A DNA stretch of 64,000 bases from an uncultured Anaerotruncus sp. (GTDB lineage Bacteria > Bacillota > Clostridia > Oscillospirales > Ruminococcaceae): the NCBI GenBank assembly GCA_944385965.1, contig CALWZG010000061.1:1-64000 (forward strand), in the 5' to 3' direction. The position numbers were made by a program, and so were the translations under genes. The number at the start of each line of letters is the position of its first letter. Position 1 is the first letter of the stretch. The notes under the pieces were generated by a model that made no database searches, was not told the origin of the DNA, and worked only from the letters and a program-made list of their open reading frames with translations. Shown here in pieces: positions 26,782-36,281 of this stretch.

Positions 26782-28377
26782 TCAGCCAATGTCATCCTCC
26801 TGAAAATCATCCTCCAAATCCATATCAGCCAAAGGAATCTGGAACCAGAAGCATACACCCTCCGGAGTATTTTCCACGCCGTAAGCTTGATGGTGGGCCT
26901 CCATGACAGTTTTTACAATAGCCAGCCCCAATCCATAGCCTTCGGCCCGGGAACGGGACTTGTCCCCTCGATAAAAACTGTCGAACAGGCTTTCCAAATC
27001 CTCGCTGGCAATGGGTTCCCCTGTGTTCACAATGGAGACTTTGCACAAATTTCCCTGCTGGAAAGCCTGCACTTGCACTGAGCCTCCTTCAGAGGTATAT
27101 TTCAGGGCGTTTTCAAACAGGTTGTTCACCACCTGCTGAATCTTCTGATAATCCGCTGAAACAATGTAAGGTTCGTCTACATTTTTGGAAATGGTAATCT
27201 GTTTTTTCTCAGCCAAAATCTGATAGGCCCGGATGGTCTCATCCAAAACCTCATCCAAACAGAAGATGGAGGTGGAGAGCTGGTCGATGCCGTTTTCCAG
27301 CTTGGAGAGCTGGAGCAGGCGCCCTACCATCTGAGAAAGCTGATTTCCCTCATTGATAATGATTTCGCAGCAGTTGCGGCCTTGGGGGGACAGGGATTCT
27401 TCTGTCAGCGCCTCAGCGTAACTAATCATCAAGGTGAGGGGTGTTTTGAAATCGTGGGAGACGTTGGCCACAAACTGCTGGCGCATCCGGTCGGTTTTCT
27501 GCTGCCGTATCAGATCGTTCTGCAGAACCTCATTGGCCTGGATGAGACGCTGGATATTGGCCTGGAGACGGTCTGACATATCGTTGATGCTTTCCGCCAA
27601 AAGGCCGATTTCATCCCGGCTGGTAACTGAACATTTTTTTGAAAAATCCAGATGGGAGATTTGTTCCGCCACCGTTTGAATCTCCTGGATGGGACGGGTC
27701 ATTTTCCCCACCAGGAAGTAAATCACAATAGAGCCAGCGGCCAGAATACCGATGGAAAGAAAAGCGCTGTATAAAACGGCCTGGTCAGCGGTGGATTTGA
27801 TGAAATCCTTTGGGGTAATCATATAGAGGTAAAGGCCATCCTCCACCTTCACCGAAAGGCTGATGGAATTATCATGGAAGGGATCAGGCTCCCTCTTGGG
27901 ATCTTGATTGTTGGGCACTTGCCCCATATCGATGTTAAATTCCTCAGAGGTATTGTCAAACCGCTCCTTCAGCCCCTTTTTTTGCTGCCTATCCATCTCT
28001 TTCAGGCGGTCCTTGATAGAATCGGGCAGCGTATCAATATCAGGAGGAGGGTATGTTTCCAGTCTGTATGGAATATTCCCAATGTTGGGATAGATATAAA
28101 TGGAGGTAATGTTCTCTCCATCATACCGATATAGACTGACATGAATGTTCTGATTCATAACCTCCTGAATCTGGTCATAAAAGGAGTCAGGGTCCTCAGA
28201 ATAAGCATAGAGGATTTTTCGGGCACCGCTTTCTAAGTTTTCCACCTTGTTATTCAAATAGAATTTCTCAAAAAGGGTGGACCCCATAAATACCAAAAGA
28301 ACTATATGCCCTATCAGAATCAGCACCACAATGGAAAATAATTTCCGTCGGATTCCCCAGTTACTCGTTCCACTCAA
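26782..28377 (-). CDS. two-component sensor histidine kinase
   Basis: 531 residues from a TTG at 28377; an ATG at 28419 gives 545 residues but overlaps the regulator gene by 59 nt, so the start is uncertain. Two membrane helices (about 12-34 and 205-228 in the short form) enclose an extracytoplasmic sensor with a Pro/Asp-rich part. Then come HAMP, a HisKA box (NVSHDFKTPLTL) and a HATPase_c domain (NLFENALKYTS and GYGLGLAIV). It pairs with the OmpR-type regulator just upstream. The signal is unknown. Confidence 0.93.
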   Translation of the reverse strand: MSGTSNWGIRRKLFSIVVLILIGHIVLLVFMGSTLFEKFYLNNKVENLESGARKILYAYSEDPDSFYDQIQEVMNQNIHVSLYRYDGENITSIYIYPNIGNIPYRLETYPPPDIDTLPDSIKDRLKEMDRQQKKGLKERFDNTSEEFNIDMGQVPNNQDPKREPDPFHDNSISLSVKVEDGLYLYMITPKDFIKSTADQAVLYSAFLSIGILAAGSIVIYFLVGKMTRPIQEIQTVAEQISHLDFSKKCSVTSRDEIGLLAESINDMSDRLQANIQRLIQANEVLQNDLIRQQKTDRMRQQFVANVSHDFKTPLTLMISYAEALTEESLSPQGRNCCEIIINEGNQLSQMVGRLLQLSKLENGIDQLSTSIFCLDEVLDETIRAYQILAEKKQITISKNVDEPYIVSADYQKIQQVVNNLFENALKYTSEGGSVQVQAFQQGNLCKVSIVNTGEPIASEDLESLFDSFYRGDKSRSRAEGYGLGLAIVKTVMEAHHQAYGVENTPEGVCFWFQIPLADMDLEDDFQEDDIG

Positions 28378-29035
28378 ACTTATAACCGACCTTTCGAATG
28401 GTGACAATATTTTTGGCATAGGGCCCTATTTTGGCCCGCAGACATTTGATGTGGGTGTCCACTGTCCGGTCATCCCCACAATAATCCATATCCCATACAG
28501 TGCAGATAATCTGGTCTCTGGTCAGCACAATGTTGCGGTTTTTCATCAGATAGTACAGCAGGTCAAACTCTTTTGGAGTAGTCACAATCCGCTTGTCATC
28601 CACCACAATGCTCCGTTCCCGATAGAGTACCTTTAATCCGCCGGCGGACACATCGCTGGTATCATTGGCGTTGGTGCGGCGCAGCAGGTTTTTGACTCTG
28701 GTTACCAGAATGGTGGGAGAGAAAGGTTTTGAGATATACTCGTCCGCTCCCATCTGAAAACCGGTCAGCTCATCCAGCTCAGTATCCCGGGCGGTCAGCA
28801 TCAAAATCGGCACATCAGATTTTCCACGGATTTCCCGGCAGGCGGAGAACCCATCTTTTCTTGGCATCATCACATCCAGCATCACCAGCACCACATCGTC
28901 ATTGTCCTCAAAACGGTCCACCGCTTGCTGCCCATCCGCGGCCTCAATGACCTTAAATCCTTCCCGAATCAGATAACTGGAAACCAACTGCCGGATTTTA
29001 TCCTCATCTTCCGCCAAAAGAATTTTACTTTCCAT
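28361..29035 (-). CDS. OmpR-family response regulator
   Basis: 224 residues. The receiver domain has the acidic pocket EDED near residue 9, phospho-acceptor Asp54 (LDVMMP) and Lys in SKPFSP. The C-terminal winged helix (about 130-224) has VDTHIKCLRAKIG and the IRKVGYKF end typical of the family. The gene precedes its kinase and overlaps the kinase start. It acts as a DNA-binding regulator whose targets are unknown. Confidence 0.95.
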   Translation of the reverse strand: MESKILLAEDEDKIRQLVSSYLIREGFKVIEAADGQQAVDRFEDNDDVVLVMLDVMMPRKDGFSACREIRGKSDVPILMLTARDTELDELTGFQMGADEYISKPFSPTILVTRVKNLLRRTNANDTSDVSAGGLKVLYRERSIVVDDKRIVTTPKEFDLLYYLMKNRNIVLTRDQIICTVWDMDYCGDDRTVDTHIKCLRAKIGPYAKNIVTIRKVGYKFEWNE

Positions 29036-29232
29036 ATTCTGTCCACCTCGTCATGAAATTCAGTCTGTAACTCAGTATGAGTGAAATATGTGAGGAAAAT
29101 GTGTGGGGTTTTTAAATATTTTTACAATCTCTATTAAAGGAATTTGGTGGAAATTTCCAGAAAAAGCGGTGGAAGAATCCAAAACAGCCTTATCCATAAG
29201 GTGTGCGGAAAAAAGACCTCTCTTACTGAAAA

Positions 29233-29257
29233 GCGGCATGTGAAAAACACATGCCGC
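29233..29257 (-). terminator. terminator of the pduL-like gene
   Basis: GCGGCATGTG-AAAAA-CACATGCCGC, a perfect 10-bp stem, followed on the minus strand by TTTTC. Confidence 0.75.
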
Positions 29258-29309
29258 CCATAGGACAAAATCCAAATTTCAACTGTTCTTAAACCGGATT
29301 CCAGAACCC

Positions 29310-29891
29310 TTACTTAACCACAACGCCCCAGACCTCGCCGGAACAACCAGCGGCATTGGCCTCATCGGTGTCAATGTGCATAGCAGGACGGAATTGCTCG
29401 TTGACCCGTACTACCACGTCACCAAAAATCAGGGAACGGTCAGCGGAATCAATTTTCACCTGTACAATCTCTTTGTCCTTCAAACCATTTTTCTCAGCGA
29501 AAGCGGGGTCAATGTGGATGTGGCGTTTGGCGGCGATGACACCTTCTTTAATCTCCACCTCACCAGCAGGACCAACCAGCTTGCAGCCTACGCTGCCAGC
29601 GATGTCACCGGATTCCCGGCAGGGAACTCCGGAGAAGCCCAAAGCCCGGGCATCAGTATAAGCAACCTCAATCTGAGTTTTAGGACGGCAAGGCCCGATG
29701 ATAGACATGCTGATGGTGCTCTTGGGGCCTACCACCTGTACCCGCTCCTCGCAGGCGTACTGTCCAGGCTGGGAAAGCTCCTTTTTATAGTGGAGTTTGG
29801 CGCCCTTGCCAAAAAGAGTCTCCAAATCCTGCTCGGTCACGTGAAGGTGGCGGGCGGAAGTTTCAACAATAAATTTGTCAGAATAAGCCAT
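29310..29891 (-). CDS. pduL: PduL-type phosphate acyltransferase
   Basis: 193 residues from the ATG at 29891, with GGAGGAG 7 nt upstream. It has the His-rich signatures SARHLHVT near residue 11 and AKRHIHID, which provide zinc ligands, and the duplicated beta-barrel layout of PduL. PduL converts acyl-CoA and phosphate to acyl-phosphate. No microcompartment genes are nearby, so a general acetyl/propionyl-phosphate role with an acetate kinase elsewhere is plausible. Confidence 0.9.
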   Translation of the reverse strand: MAYSDKFIVETSARHLHVTEQDLETLFGKGAKLHYKKELSQPGQYACEERVQVVGPKSTISMSIIGPCRPKTQIEVAYTDARALGFSGVPCRESGDIAGSVGCKLVGPAGEVEIKEGVIAAKRHIHIDPAFAEKNGLKDKEIVQVKIDSADRSLIFGDVVVRVNEQFRPAMHIDTDEANAAGCSGEVWGVVVK

Positions 29892-30133
29892 GTGAATGCT
29901 CCTCCTTTTTAATGAATCCATGGGTCAATGTTATTGTACACCTTTTTTGTTCCATTTGCAATTCTTATTGGAGAAAAACCTACCAGAAATTATGGGAAAA
30001 TGTTATAATGCTTTTTAAAGGAGCGCCGCTGAACAAAATTTCGTTTTGCGGGATCTATAAATTTTGGAGCGGTGGAAGCGGGAGAACCAAGGGAGTCTGA
30101 AAACCAAACCACCGAAAGGAAAGGGAAACGAAC

Positions 30134-30697
30134 ATGATTGAGAATTTTGAGGAATTGAAGGCGCAGGTGCTGGAATGTCAGGCCTGTAAACTTTGTCAAA
30201 CACGTACCAATGTGGTGTTTGGAGTTGGGAACCCTCACGCGGATGTGATGTTCATTGGGGAGGGCCCGGGTGAAAACGAGGATTTGCAGGGGGAGCCCTT
30301 TGTGGGCAGAGGCGGCCAGCTTCTGGATAAGATGCTCCAACACATCAACCTGTCCCGTCAGGAGAATATCTACATCGCCAACATGGTAAAATGCCGCCCT
30401 CCCAAAAACCGGGACCCGGAAAAGGAGGAGGTAAACGCCTGCATTGGCTATCTGCGCAATCAGGTTTATCTGATTCGCCCGAAAATTATCGTCTGTTTAG
30501 GTCGTGTGGCCGCTTGCAGCCTGATTGATTCAAACTTTAAGGTGACCAAGCAGCATGGGGAGTTCTTTGAGAAAAACGGAGTGTTGATGATGGGGACCTT
30601 CCATCCAGCGTCCATGCTGCGCAATCCTATGCAGAAACCTTTGGGTTTGGATGATTTTGTAAAGCTCAGAGAGAAGATGGACAGCCTGGGCCTGTAA
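30134..30697 (+). CDS. uracil-DNA glycosylase, type 4
   Basis: 187 residues. The Fe-S ligands start with C15-x2-C18 (ECQACKLC), and further Cys residues lie at about 87 and 103. The active-site segment GEGPGENED and the HPASMLR loop define family 4. It excises uracil from DNA. An extended -10 (TGTTATAAT at 30001-30009) lies upstream. Confidence 0.93.
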   Translation: MIENFEELKAQVLECQACKLCQTRTNVVFGVGNPHADVMFIGEGPGENEDLQGEPFVGRGGQLLDKMLQHINLSRQENIYIANMVKCRPPKNRDPEKEEVNACIGYLRNQVYLIRPKIIVCLGRVAACSLIDSNFKVTKQHGEFFEKNGVLMMGTFHPASMLRNPMQKPLGLDDFVKLREKMDSLGL

Positions 30698-30710
30698 GGC
30701 CCCATTTTAA

Positions 30711-30752
30711 AAAGCGCTGGGAAGAAAAAATTTCTTTCCAGCGCTTTTTCCA
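30711..30752 (+). terminator. terminator after the uracil-DNA glycosylase gene
   Basis: AAAGCGCTGGGAAG and its complement ending in CAGCGCTTTTTC form a strong stem with a T-run. Confidence 0.85.
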
Positions 30753-30918
30753 TCAAGGAGAATAGAAAAAAAGGGGACTGGGATAAAATAAATAAACAGA
30801 AATTTCCCGGACAGATTAGAAGGTTTCACAAAAATTTCCAAGTCTATGGCTTTTTTCATTTAAAGCGTCTATAATGGAACCAATTGTCACTTTAAATGCG
30901 AAAAGAGGTTGTTGCAAG

Positions 30919-32256
30919 ATGAGTCTCCAACGGCAGCCCAAAGGGATGACCCCGGCGGGCCAATTTGGAAGTAAGTTTGGATTTATTATGGCGTCGGTAG
31001 GTTCCGCCATCGGCATGGGAAATATCTGGATGTTTCCCTATCGTTTAGGTCAGTATGGCGGCGCAGCTTTTTTAATCCCCTATTTTTTGTTTGTGGCCTT
31101 GTTTGGGGCTGTGGGGCTTTCTGGTGAGTTCGCTTTGGGGCGTCTGACTGGAACAGGCCCCATCGGGTCCTACGGATACGCTATGGAATCCAGAGGAAAG
31201 AAGGGCGGCCGCTTGTTGGGGGCCATTCCTTTGTTTGGCTCCCTGGGCATCGCTATCGGGTATGCCATTATTGTAGGTTGGGTGCTGCGGTCCATTTTTG
31301 GGGCGGTAACCGGCGCCATGTTTTCGGTGGACTCTCAAACCTACTTTCAGCAGATGTCCGGCCGGTTTGGAAGTGTCCCATGGCATTTCGCGGTCATCGC
31401 TGTGACGGTGGCGATTCTGGCCAGCGGCGTGTTAAAGGGGATTGAAAAGGTCAATAAATTTATGATGCCCGCTTTTTTTGTGCTGTTTCTGTTCATCGCA
31501 GTCAGAGTAGCCTTTCTGCCGGGGGCTATGGAGGGGTATCGGTATCTGCTGATTCCCAAATGGGAAGCCCTCCTCCAAAGGGATACCTGGATTATGGCTA
31601 TGGGACAGGCTTTCTTCTCCCTGTCCATCACTGGGTCCGGCATGATTATTTATGGAAGCTATCTGTCCAAAAAGGAGGATATTTGCCATTCCTCTGGGAT
31701 TACCGCCTTATTGGATACCCTGGCTGCTTTGGTTTCCGGGTTCGCAGTCATCCCAGCGGTTTTTGCCTTTGGATTAGACCCTCAATCCGGCCCGCCTCTG
31801 TTGTTTATCACCCTGCCCAAGGTGTTTGACCAGATGCCTATGGGTGCGCTGTTCGCCGCGCTGTTTTTCCTGTCGGTATTTTTCGCAGGTATCACCTCCC
31901 TGGTGAATATGTTCGAAGTGGTGGGAGAGGCGGTACAGCGCCATTTGGGGCTGAGCAGAATCCTTTCCCTGCTGCTGGTGGGAGCGGCTGCCTTCGGTGT
32001 GGGTGTTTTCATCGAGTATGAGCCGTATATGGGAAGATGGATGGACACCATTACCATCTATGTGGTGCCGGTAGGTGCGGTTTTAGGCGCGGTTATGATT
32101 TACTGGGTACTGGGCCTTCCCACCATCAAAAAAGAGCTGATGTTGGGAAGAAACAAGCCGTTGTTTAAGGGCTTTGATTTTCTGGCTAAATATGTATATG
32201 TCCTGCTGGCGATGGCGGTTGTGGTGTTGAGTATCGTCTATAAAGGGATTGGATAA
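30919..32256 (+). CDS. sodium-dependent transporter, NSS (SNF) family
   Basis: 445 residues from the ATG at 30919. Eleven to twelve membrane helices. The TM1 break motif GSAIGMGNIWMFPY near residue 26 binds substrate and Na+. The charged GGAAFLIPY segment and the TM6-8 region match bacterial NSS symporters of amino acids or related amines. The substrate cannot be read from sequence. A TATAAT at 30870-30875 probably serves as its -10. Confidence 0.93.
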   Translation: MSLQRQPKGMTPAGQFGSKFGFIMASVGSAIGMGNIWMFPYRLGQYGGAAFLIPYFLFVALFGAVGLSGEFALGRLTGTGPIGSYGYAMESRGKKGGRLLGAIPLFGSLGIAIGYAIIVGWVLRSIFGAVTGAMFSVDSQTYFQQMSGRFGSVPWHFAVIAVTVAILASGVLKGIEKVNKFMMPAFFVLFLFIAVRVAFLPGAMEGYRYLLIPKWEALLQRDTWIMAMGQAFFSLSITGSGMIIYGSYLSKKEDICHSSGITALLDTLAALVSGFAVIPAVFAFGLDPQSGPPLLFITLPKVFDQMPMGALFAALFFLSVFFAGITSLVNMFEVVGEAVQRHLGLSRILSLLLVGAAAFGVGVFIEYEPYMGRWMDTITIYVVPVGAVLGAVMIYWVLGLPTIKKELMLGRNKPLFKGFDFLAKYVYVLLAMAVVVLSIVYKGIG

Positions 32257-32378
32257 AGGATCAAAAGATTGTTTGGATAGAAATTTATAGACATTTTCGC
32301 CAAAGGCTATACAAAATCTTCCTTTTGTGCTATACTAAATCTATAAAGAATTGGATAGGCAGGAAAGGAGCGGTGCAT

Positions 32379-32996
32379 ATGGCAAAGCGTGTTTTGGTAA
32401 CCATAGGCAGAGAATATGGAAGTGGGGGACATGAGGTTGGAAAGCGCTTGGCGCAGAAGCTGGGCGTAGAGTTTTATGACAAGGAACTTTTAGAGCTGGC
32501 CTCCAAGGAAAGCGGATTGAGCAGGGAGCTGTTTGAGCATCACGACGAAAAACCGGTGAACAGCCTGCTGTATTCCCTGTCGGTGAACCCATACTCCATC
32601 AATACAGTGGCAGGCGTCCCAGAACTGCCCATCACCCAGAAATTGTTTTTAGCCCAATTTCATACCATTCAAAAGCTGGCGAAGGAAAAGGACTGTGTCA
32701 TTGTGGGCCGCTGTGCCGATTACGCCTTGCAGGATATGCCGGATGTGGTGAATGTGTTTGTGCACGCCCCTTTGGACACTCGGATTCAGACGGTTATGGA
32801 GCGGACCGGAGAAAAGTCCAACCAGGCCAGAGACTCTATTCTGCGCACCGATAAGAAGCGGGCCTCCTACTACAACTCTTACTCCAATAAAAAATGGGGA
32901 AGCCTGCAAAGCTATCATCTTTCTTTGGACAGCAGTGTCCTGGGATTGGATGGATGCGTGGAGATGATTCTGCGCTTTTTGGAGCTGCGCAAATAA
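32379..32996 (+). CDS. cytidylate kinase-like family protein
   Basis: 205 residues from the ATG at 32379, with AAAGGAG upstream. P-loop near the N-terminus (GREYGSGGHEVGKRLA), then DKELLELAS and the VGRCADY segment, as in the cytidylate-kinase-like Pfam family. Unlike true Cmk it is not fused or linked to rpsA or plsC, and its substrate is unproven. It probably phosphorylates a nucleotide or related small molecule. TATACT at 32331-32336 is a likely -10. Confidence 0.88.
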   Translation: MAKRVLVTIGREYGSGGHEVGKRLAQKLGVEFYDKELLELASKESGLSRELFEHHDEKPVNSLLYSLSVNPYSINTVAGVPELPITQKLFLAQFHTIQKLAKEKDCVIVGRCADYALQDMPDVVNVFVHAPLDTRIQTVMERTGEKSNQARDSILRTDKKRASYYNSYSNKKWGSLQSYHLSLDSSVLGLDGCVEMILRFLELRK

Positions 32997-33038
32997 AGCC
33001 AGCTTTGCGCCGGCAAAACAGAACCAGTTATAAACACA

Positions 33039-33066
33039 GGGGCGGGATACCGCCCCGGATTTTTTT
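33039..33066 (+). terminator. terminator after the cytidylate-kinase-like gene
   Basis: GGGGCGG-gata-CCGCCCC followed by seven T. The ribosome site of the next gene starts only a few bases downstream. Confidence 0.85.
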
Positions 33067-33084
33067 GTCCAGGGAGGGAAAAGA

Positions 33085-33309
33085 ATGTTCAGCGTGGTGC
33101 AGTTGGAAGGGAATGTGGCCCGGATAGAGACCCCAAAAGGGATGCTCACCCTTTCCAGAAACCAGCTCCCCAAAAATGTGAGGGAAGGGGATTTGCTGAC
33201 CTTTACCGAGGGGGAAGGATGGAAGGTGGACCAACAAGCCACAGCGGTCCGGCGGAAGCTGATAGAAGAAAAATTAAACCGCCTCTGGAAAAAAACGGAC
33301 TTTGGTTGA
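33085..33309 (+). CDS. DUF3006 domain protein
   Basis: 74 residues, matching the DUF3006 pattern: an N-terminal barrel strand with EGNVARIE, a LP-NVREGDLLTF segment, and a C-terminal helix TAVRRKLIEEKLNRLW. GGGAGGG precedes the ATG. It lies 18 nt after a strong terminator, so it is expressed by read-through or attenuation. Function of the family is unknown. Confidence 0.88.
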   Translation: MFSVVQLEGNVARIETPKGMLTLSRNQLPKNVREGDLLTFTEGEGWKVDQQATAVRRKLIEEKLNRLWKKTDFG

Positions 33310-33334
33310 CATCCGCCATGAAAACCCATAGAAT
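33306..33334 (+). promoter_or_regulatory. promoter of the CDF transporter gene
   Basis: TTGACA (33306-33311, overlapping the preceding stop codon), a 17-bp spacer and TAGAAT (33329-33334). Confidence 0.75.
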
Positions 33335-33364
33335 GGGAGAGAAATTAACAATAGGATGGGGATT

Positions 33365-34525
33365 ATGGTACAGGTATTGGTCAGATTATTTGTAAAGGAT
33401 TATCAAAAGACTGAGGACCCAGAGGTGCGGGCACGCTATGGACTTTTATCAGGCGGTGTGGGCATTTTTTTAAACCTCTGTCTGTTTGTTGGCAAGTTTT
33501 TAGCGGGGACCCTGTCATCCTCCATCGCCATTACCGCTGATGCCTTTAATAACCTGTCGGATGCGGGCAGCTCGGTGGTAACCTTGGTGGGCTTTAAAAT
33601 GGCGGGAATGCCGGCGGATCAGGAGCATCCTTTTGGTCATGGGCGGATTGAGTATCTGTCGGGCTTGGCGGTTTCTATGGCCATTCTTCTGGTGGGGATA
33701 GAGCTTCTGAAAAGCTCCTTTGAAAAAATACTCCACCCTCAGGACGTGGTGTTCAGCCTGCTTTCTATGGGGATTTTGGTGGCTTCCATCCTGGTAAAGC
33801 TGTGGATGAGCTGGTTCAATCGGACCTTGGGAAATCAAATCCAATCCACCGCTATGAAAGCCACTTCTATGGACAGCCTGACAGACGCTGTGGCTACCAC
33901 GGCGGTAGCTGTGGGAACACTGATTGGTCATTTTACCAACGTTCTGGTAGATGGATGGATTGGACTTTTGGTGGCGGGCTTCATCCTGTACAGCGGATGG
34001 AATACCGCTAAGGAAAGCCTATCCCCTTTGCTGGGGGAAACACCAGACCCCGAATTTGTTGAGGAAATTCGGGATACGGTTTTGGCCCATCAGGAAATTG
34101 TGGGTATCCATGACATGATTATCCATGATTACGGGCCAGGGCGGAGGATGATTTCCTTACATGCAGAGGTACCAGCTGATTTAGATGTACTGAGTATGCA
34201 TGATGTAATCGACCAAATTGAGCTGGAATTGAGGCACAGCTACCATTGCGAAGCCACCATCCATATGGACCCAATCGCCTTGGATGATGAGCTGACCAAT
34301 CAGCTGCGACAGCGGGTAATTGGTTTGGTCAAGGAAATTGATTCAGCTATTTCCATCCATGATTTCAGGATTGTTCAGGGCCCCATCCATACCAACTTGA
34401 TTTTTGACGCAACTGTCCCTTATAAATTCCGGCTCAGTGACCAGGAAACAGCGGAGCGAATCCGGCAGGCGGTCCATGGGATGGACGCCCAATATTTCGC
34501 TGTGGTGCGGGTAGAAAAAAGCTGA
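33365..34525 (+). CDS. cation diffusion facilitator transporter
   Basis: 386 residues from the ATG at 33365, with AGGA 8 nt upstream. Six membrane helices carry the metal site residues in ADAFNNLSD (TM2) and the HPFGHGRIEYLSG loop, with a second acidic patch in TSMDSLTD (TM5). The C-terminal cytoplasmic part is longer than usual and seems to contain two dimerisation-like segments (about 210-290 and 310-386). It exports divalent metals such as Zn, Mn, Co or Fe by proton antiport. Specificity not assignable. Confidence 0.93.
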   Translation: MVQVLVRLFVKDYQKTEDPEVRARYGLLSGGVGIFLNLCLFVGKFLAGTLSSSIAITADAFNNLSDAGSSVVTLVGFKMAGMPADQEHPFGHGRIEYLSGLAVSMAILLVGIELLKSSFEKILHPQDVVFSLLSMGILVASILVKLWMSWFNRTLGNQIQSTAMKATSMDSLTDAVATTAVAVGTLIGHFTNVLVDGWIGLLVAGFILYSGWNTAKESLSPLLGETPDPEFVEEIRDTVLAHQEIVGIHDMIIHDYGPGRRMISLHAEVPADLDVLSMHDVIDQIELELRHSYHCEATIHMDPIALDDELTNQLRQRVIGLVKEIDSAISIHDFRIVQGPIHTNLIFDATVPYKFRLSDQETAERIRQAVHGMDAQYFAVVRVEKS

Positions 34526-34541
34526 CTTGAGGTACATAAAT

Positions 34542-34580
34542 AAAGAAACAGGCCAAGAGAAAATCTTGGCCTGTTTCTTT
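34542..34580 (+). terminator. terminator of the CDF gene
   Basis: AAAGAAACAGGCCAAGA and TCTTGGCCTGTTTCTTT form a long stem. The following 34581-34740 stretch is AT-rich without a gene. Confidence 0.85.
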
Positions 34581-34777
34581 GTATGTGTGGGTGGAAGATA
34601 GATATTAGCAATTGACTATTTTTTAACGACATCATTCTAGCATACTTCTTTTGGAAAAGCAATAGGTTTTTCGATTATTTTTTAACAAATTTAATCCAGT
34701 CCTTTCCCAACGATTGTCTTTCTTTTTTGGGGCAAGTCTGCTATACTGAGTTTAAACAAAGGGAGGAGGAATTCCCT

Positions 34778-34987
34778 GTGGAACAAAGTAAAATTGACCG
34801 TATCAGTCAATTGACCCAATTATCCCGGCAGCGGCCGCTGACCCAGCAGGAGCAGGCGGAGCGGGAGGCGCTGCGCCGGGAATATATTGAGGCCATGAAG
34901 GAAAGTCTGAAGTCTCAGCTGGACCACACTTTGGTGATTGATGAGAATGGGCGGGGACGGAGACTGAAACAGAAACCCAACACCTGA
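34778..34987 (+). CDS. DUF896 family protein (YnzC-like)
   Basis: 69 residues from a GTG at 34778, with GGGAGGAGG 8 nt upstream. The helical hairpin pattern IDRISQLTQLSRQRPLTQQE followed by EREALRREYIEA identifies DUF896. B. subtilis YnzC is encoded in the SOS operon yneA-yneB-ynzC; here the gene precedes a membrane protein gene instead. TATACT at 34742-34747 is the likely -10. Confidence 0.9.
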   Translation: MEQSKIDRISQLTQLSRQRPLTQQEQAEREALRREYIEAMKESLKSQLDHTLVIDENGRGRRLKQKPNT

Positions 34988-35005
34988 TAAAACGAGGGAG
35001 TCCTT

Positions 35006-35443
35006 ATGAAGGGAAAAACGGTGGGATGGCCCCTATTATGTGCAGTATTATGTGCCATTTTTTTAGTGGGGGCTCTGACGCTATATTTCAAAGGTCAACA
35101 AGAGATACAGTCCCTGCATGAACAGATAATCCACCTGGAAAATCAGCTGGAGACTGCCGCAGCCCCAGTGGTTCAAAGCGGCCAGACCCAGGAGGAGGAA
35201 CTGCTGGCCGACAGCTTGGCCCAGCACCCAGAACTGATTCCCATTGAGGCGGAGTTGGGGGGAACCATGCGTTTTTACCCTCAGCTCACCAAGAAACTCA
35301 ATGAGGGGTATGTTTACGCCTATGGAGAGGATGGTCATGTGGCAGTGGATATGCTGTTTCATTACCAAGGGCAGCCAGAGGAGTCCTTGGAATGGACGTT
35401 GGTGGCTTATGACGATGGAGGCGGCTGGCGAATGGCTGCCTGA
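35006..35443 (+). CDS. hypothetical membrane-anchored protein
   Basis: 145 residues. An N-terminal hydrophobic helix (about 7-28) is followed by a short coiled coil (about 30-50) and a Gln/Ala linker. A C-terminal extracytoplasmic domain of about 70 residues ends in WTLVAYDDGGGWRM. No family recognised. It starts 18 nt after the DUF896 gene and ends 20 nt before the sirtuin gene, so all three are probably one operon. Confidence 0.75.
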   Translation: MKGKTVGWPLLCAVLCAIFLVGALTLYFKGQQEIQSLHEQIIHLENQLETAAAPVVQSGQTQEEELLADSLAQHPELIPIEAELGGTMRFYPQLTKKLNEGYVYAYGEDGHVAVDMLFHYQGQPEESLEWTLVAYDDGGGWRMAA

Positions 35444-35463
35444 GCGGAAAGGAGACACTGATT

Positions 35464-36189
35464 ATGGATGGTTTGGAACAACTGCAAAAATATATTGACG
35501 AAAGTGGAAAAATCGTTTTCTTTGGAGGCGCTGGGGTTTCCACCGAAAGCGGAATCCCAGATTTTCGGAGCGTAGACGGGTTATATCATCAGACCTATGA
35601 CTATCCGCCGGAAACCATCATCAGCCACGACTTTTTTATGAGCAACCCGGAGGAGTTTTACAGATTTTACCGTCAGAAGATGCTGTTCCGGGATGCCAAG
35701 CCAAACGCCGCCCATAAAAAGCTGGCGGAGCTGGAACAGGTGGGAAAACTGACCGCTGTGGTTACCCAAAATATTGATGGGCTTCATCAAATGGCTGGAA
35801 GCCGCCGTGTTTATGAGCTTCATGGGTCGGTACATCGGAACTATTGCCAGAAGTGCGGCAAAAGCTATCCGGTGGAGCGGATTGTGAATACCGAGGGAAT
35901 CCCCCGATGCGATGACTGCGGCGGAATCATCAAGCCGGATGTGGTCCTGTACGGAGAATGTCTCGACTCGGAAGTAATGGAGGGCGCTATAAAGGCCATT
36001 TCTCAAGCGGATTTGCTTATCATTGGAGGTACCTCCCTGGCGGTTTATCCGGCAGCGGGGCTGATTCGGTACTGCCCAGGAAAGATTATCCTAATCAACC
36101 GGGAGCCTACCCCCATGGATGGACGGGCCGACCTGGTTATCAAAGGAAATATCGGTGAGGTTTTAGGAGCTGTCCAGGCGGCGCAGTAA
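35464..36189 (+). CDS. cobB: NAD-dependent protein deacylase (sirtuin)
   Basis: 241 residues. NAD-binding GGAGVSTESGIPDFRS (21-36), TQNIDGLH (101-108), catalytic His120 in ELHGS, and a zinc site of C128, C131, C149 and C152. It removes acyl groups from lysines using NAD+, giving nicotinamide and O-acyl-ADP-ribose. The Arg/Tyr pair that marks desuccinylases is not obvious, so deacetylase activity is the safer call. Confidence 0.96.
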   Translation: MDGLEQLQKYIDESGKIVFFGGAGVSTESGIPDFRSVDGLYHQTYDYPPETIISHDFFMSNPEEFYRFYRQKMLFRDAKPNAAHKKLAELEQVGKLTAVVTQNIDGLHQMAGSRRVYELHGSVHRNYCQKCGKSYPVERIVNTEGIPRCDDCGGIIKPDVVLYGECLDSEVMEGAIKAISQADLLIIGGTSLAVYPAAGLIRYCPGKIILINREPTPMDGRADLVIKGNIGEVLGAVQAAQ

Positions 36190-36281
36190 AATCTGATGAA
36201 ACGCTCACTCTATAAAAGAAAGAACACATCTCATATTTCGATACGGAACACCGGTCTATCCCGGAAGGAGTGTGACCCAAA

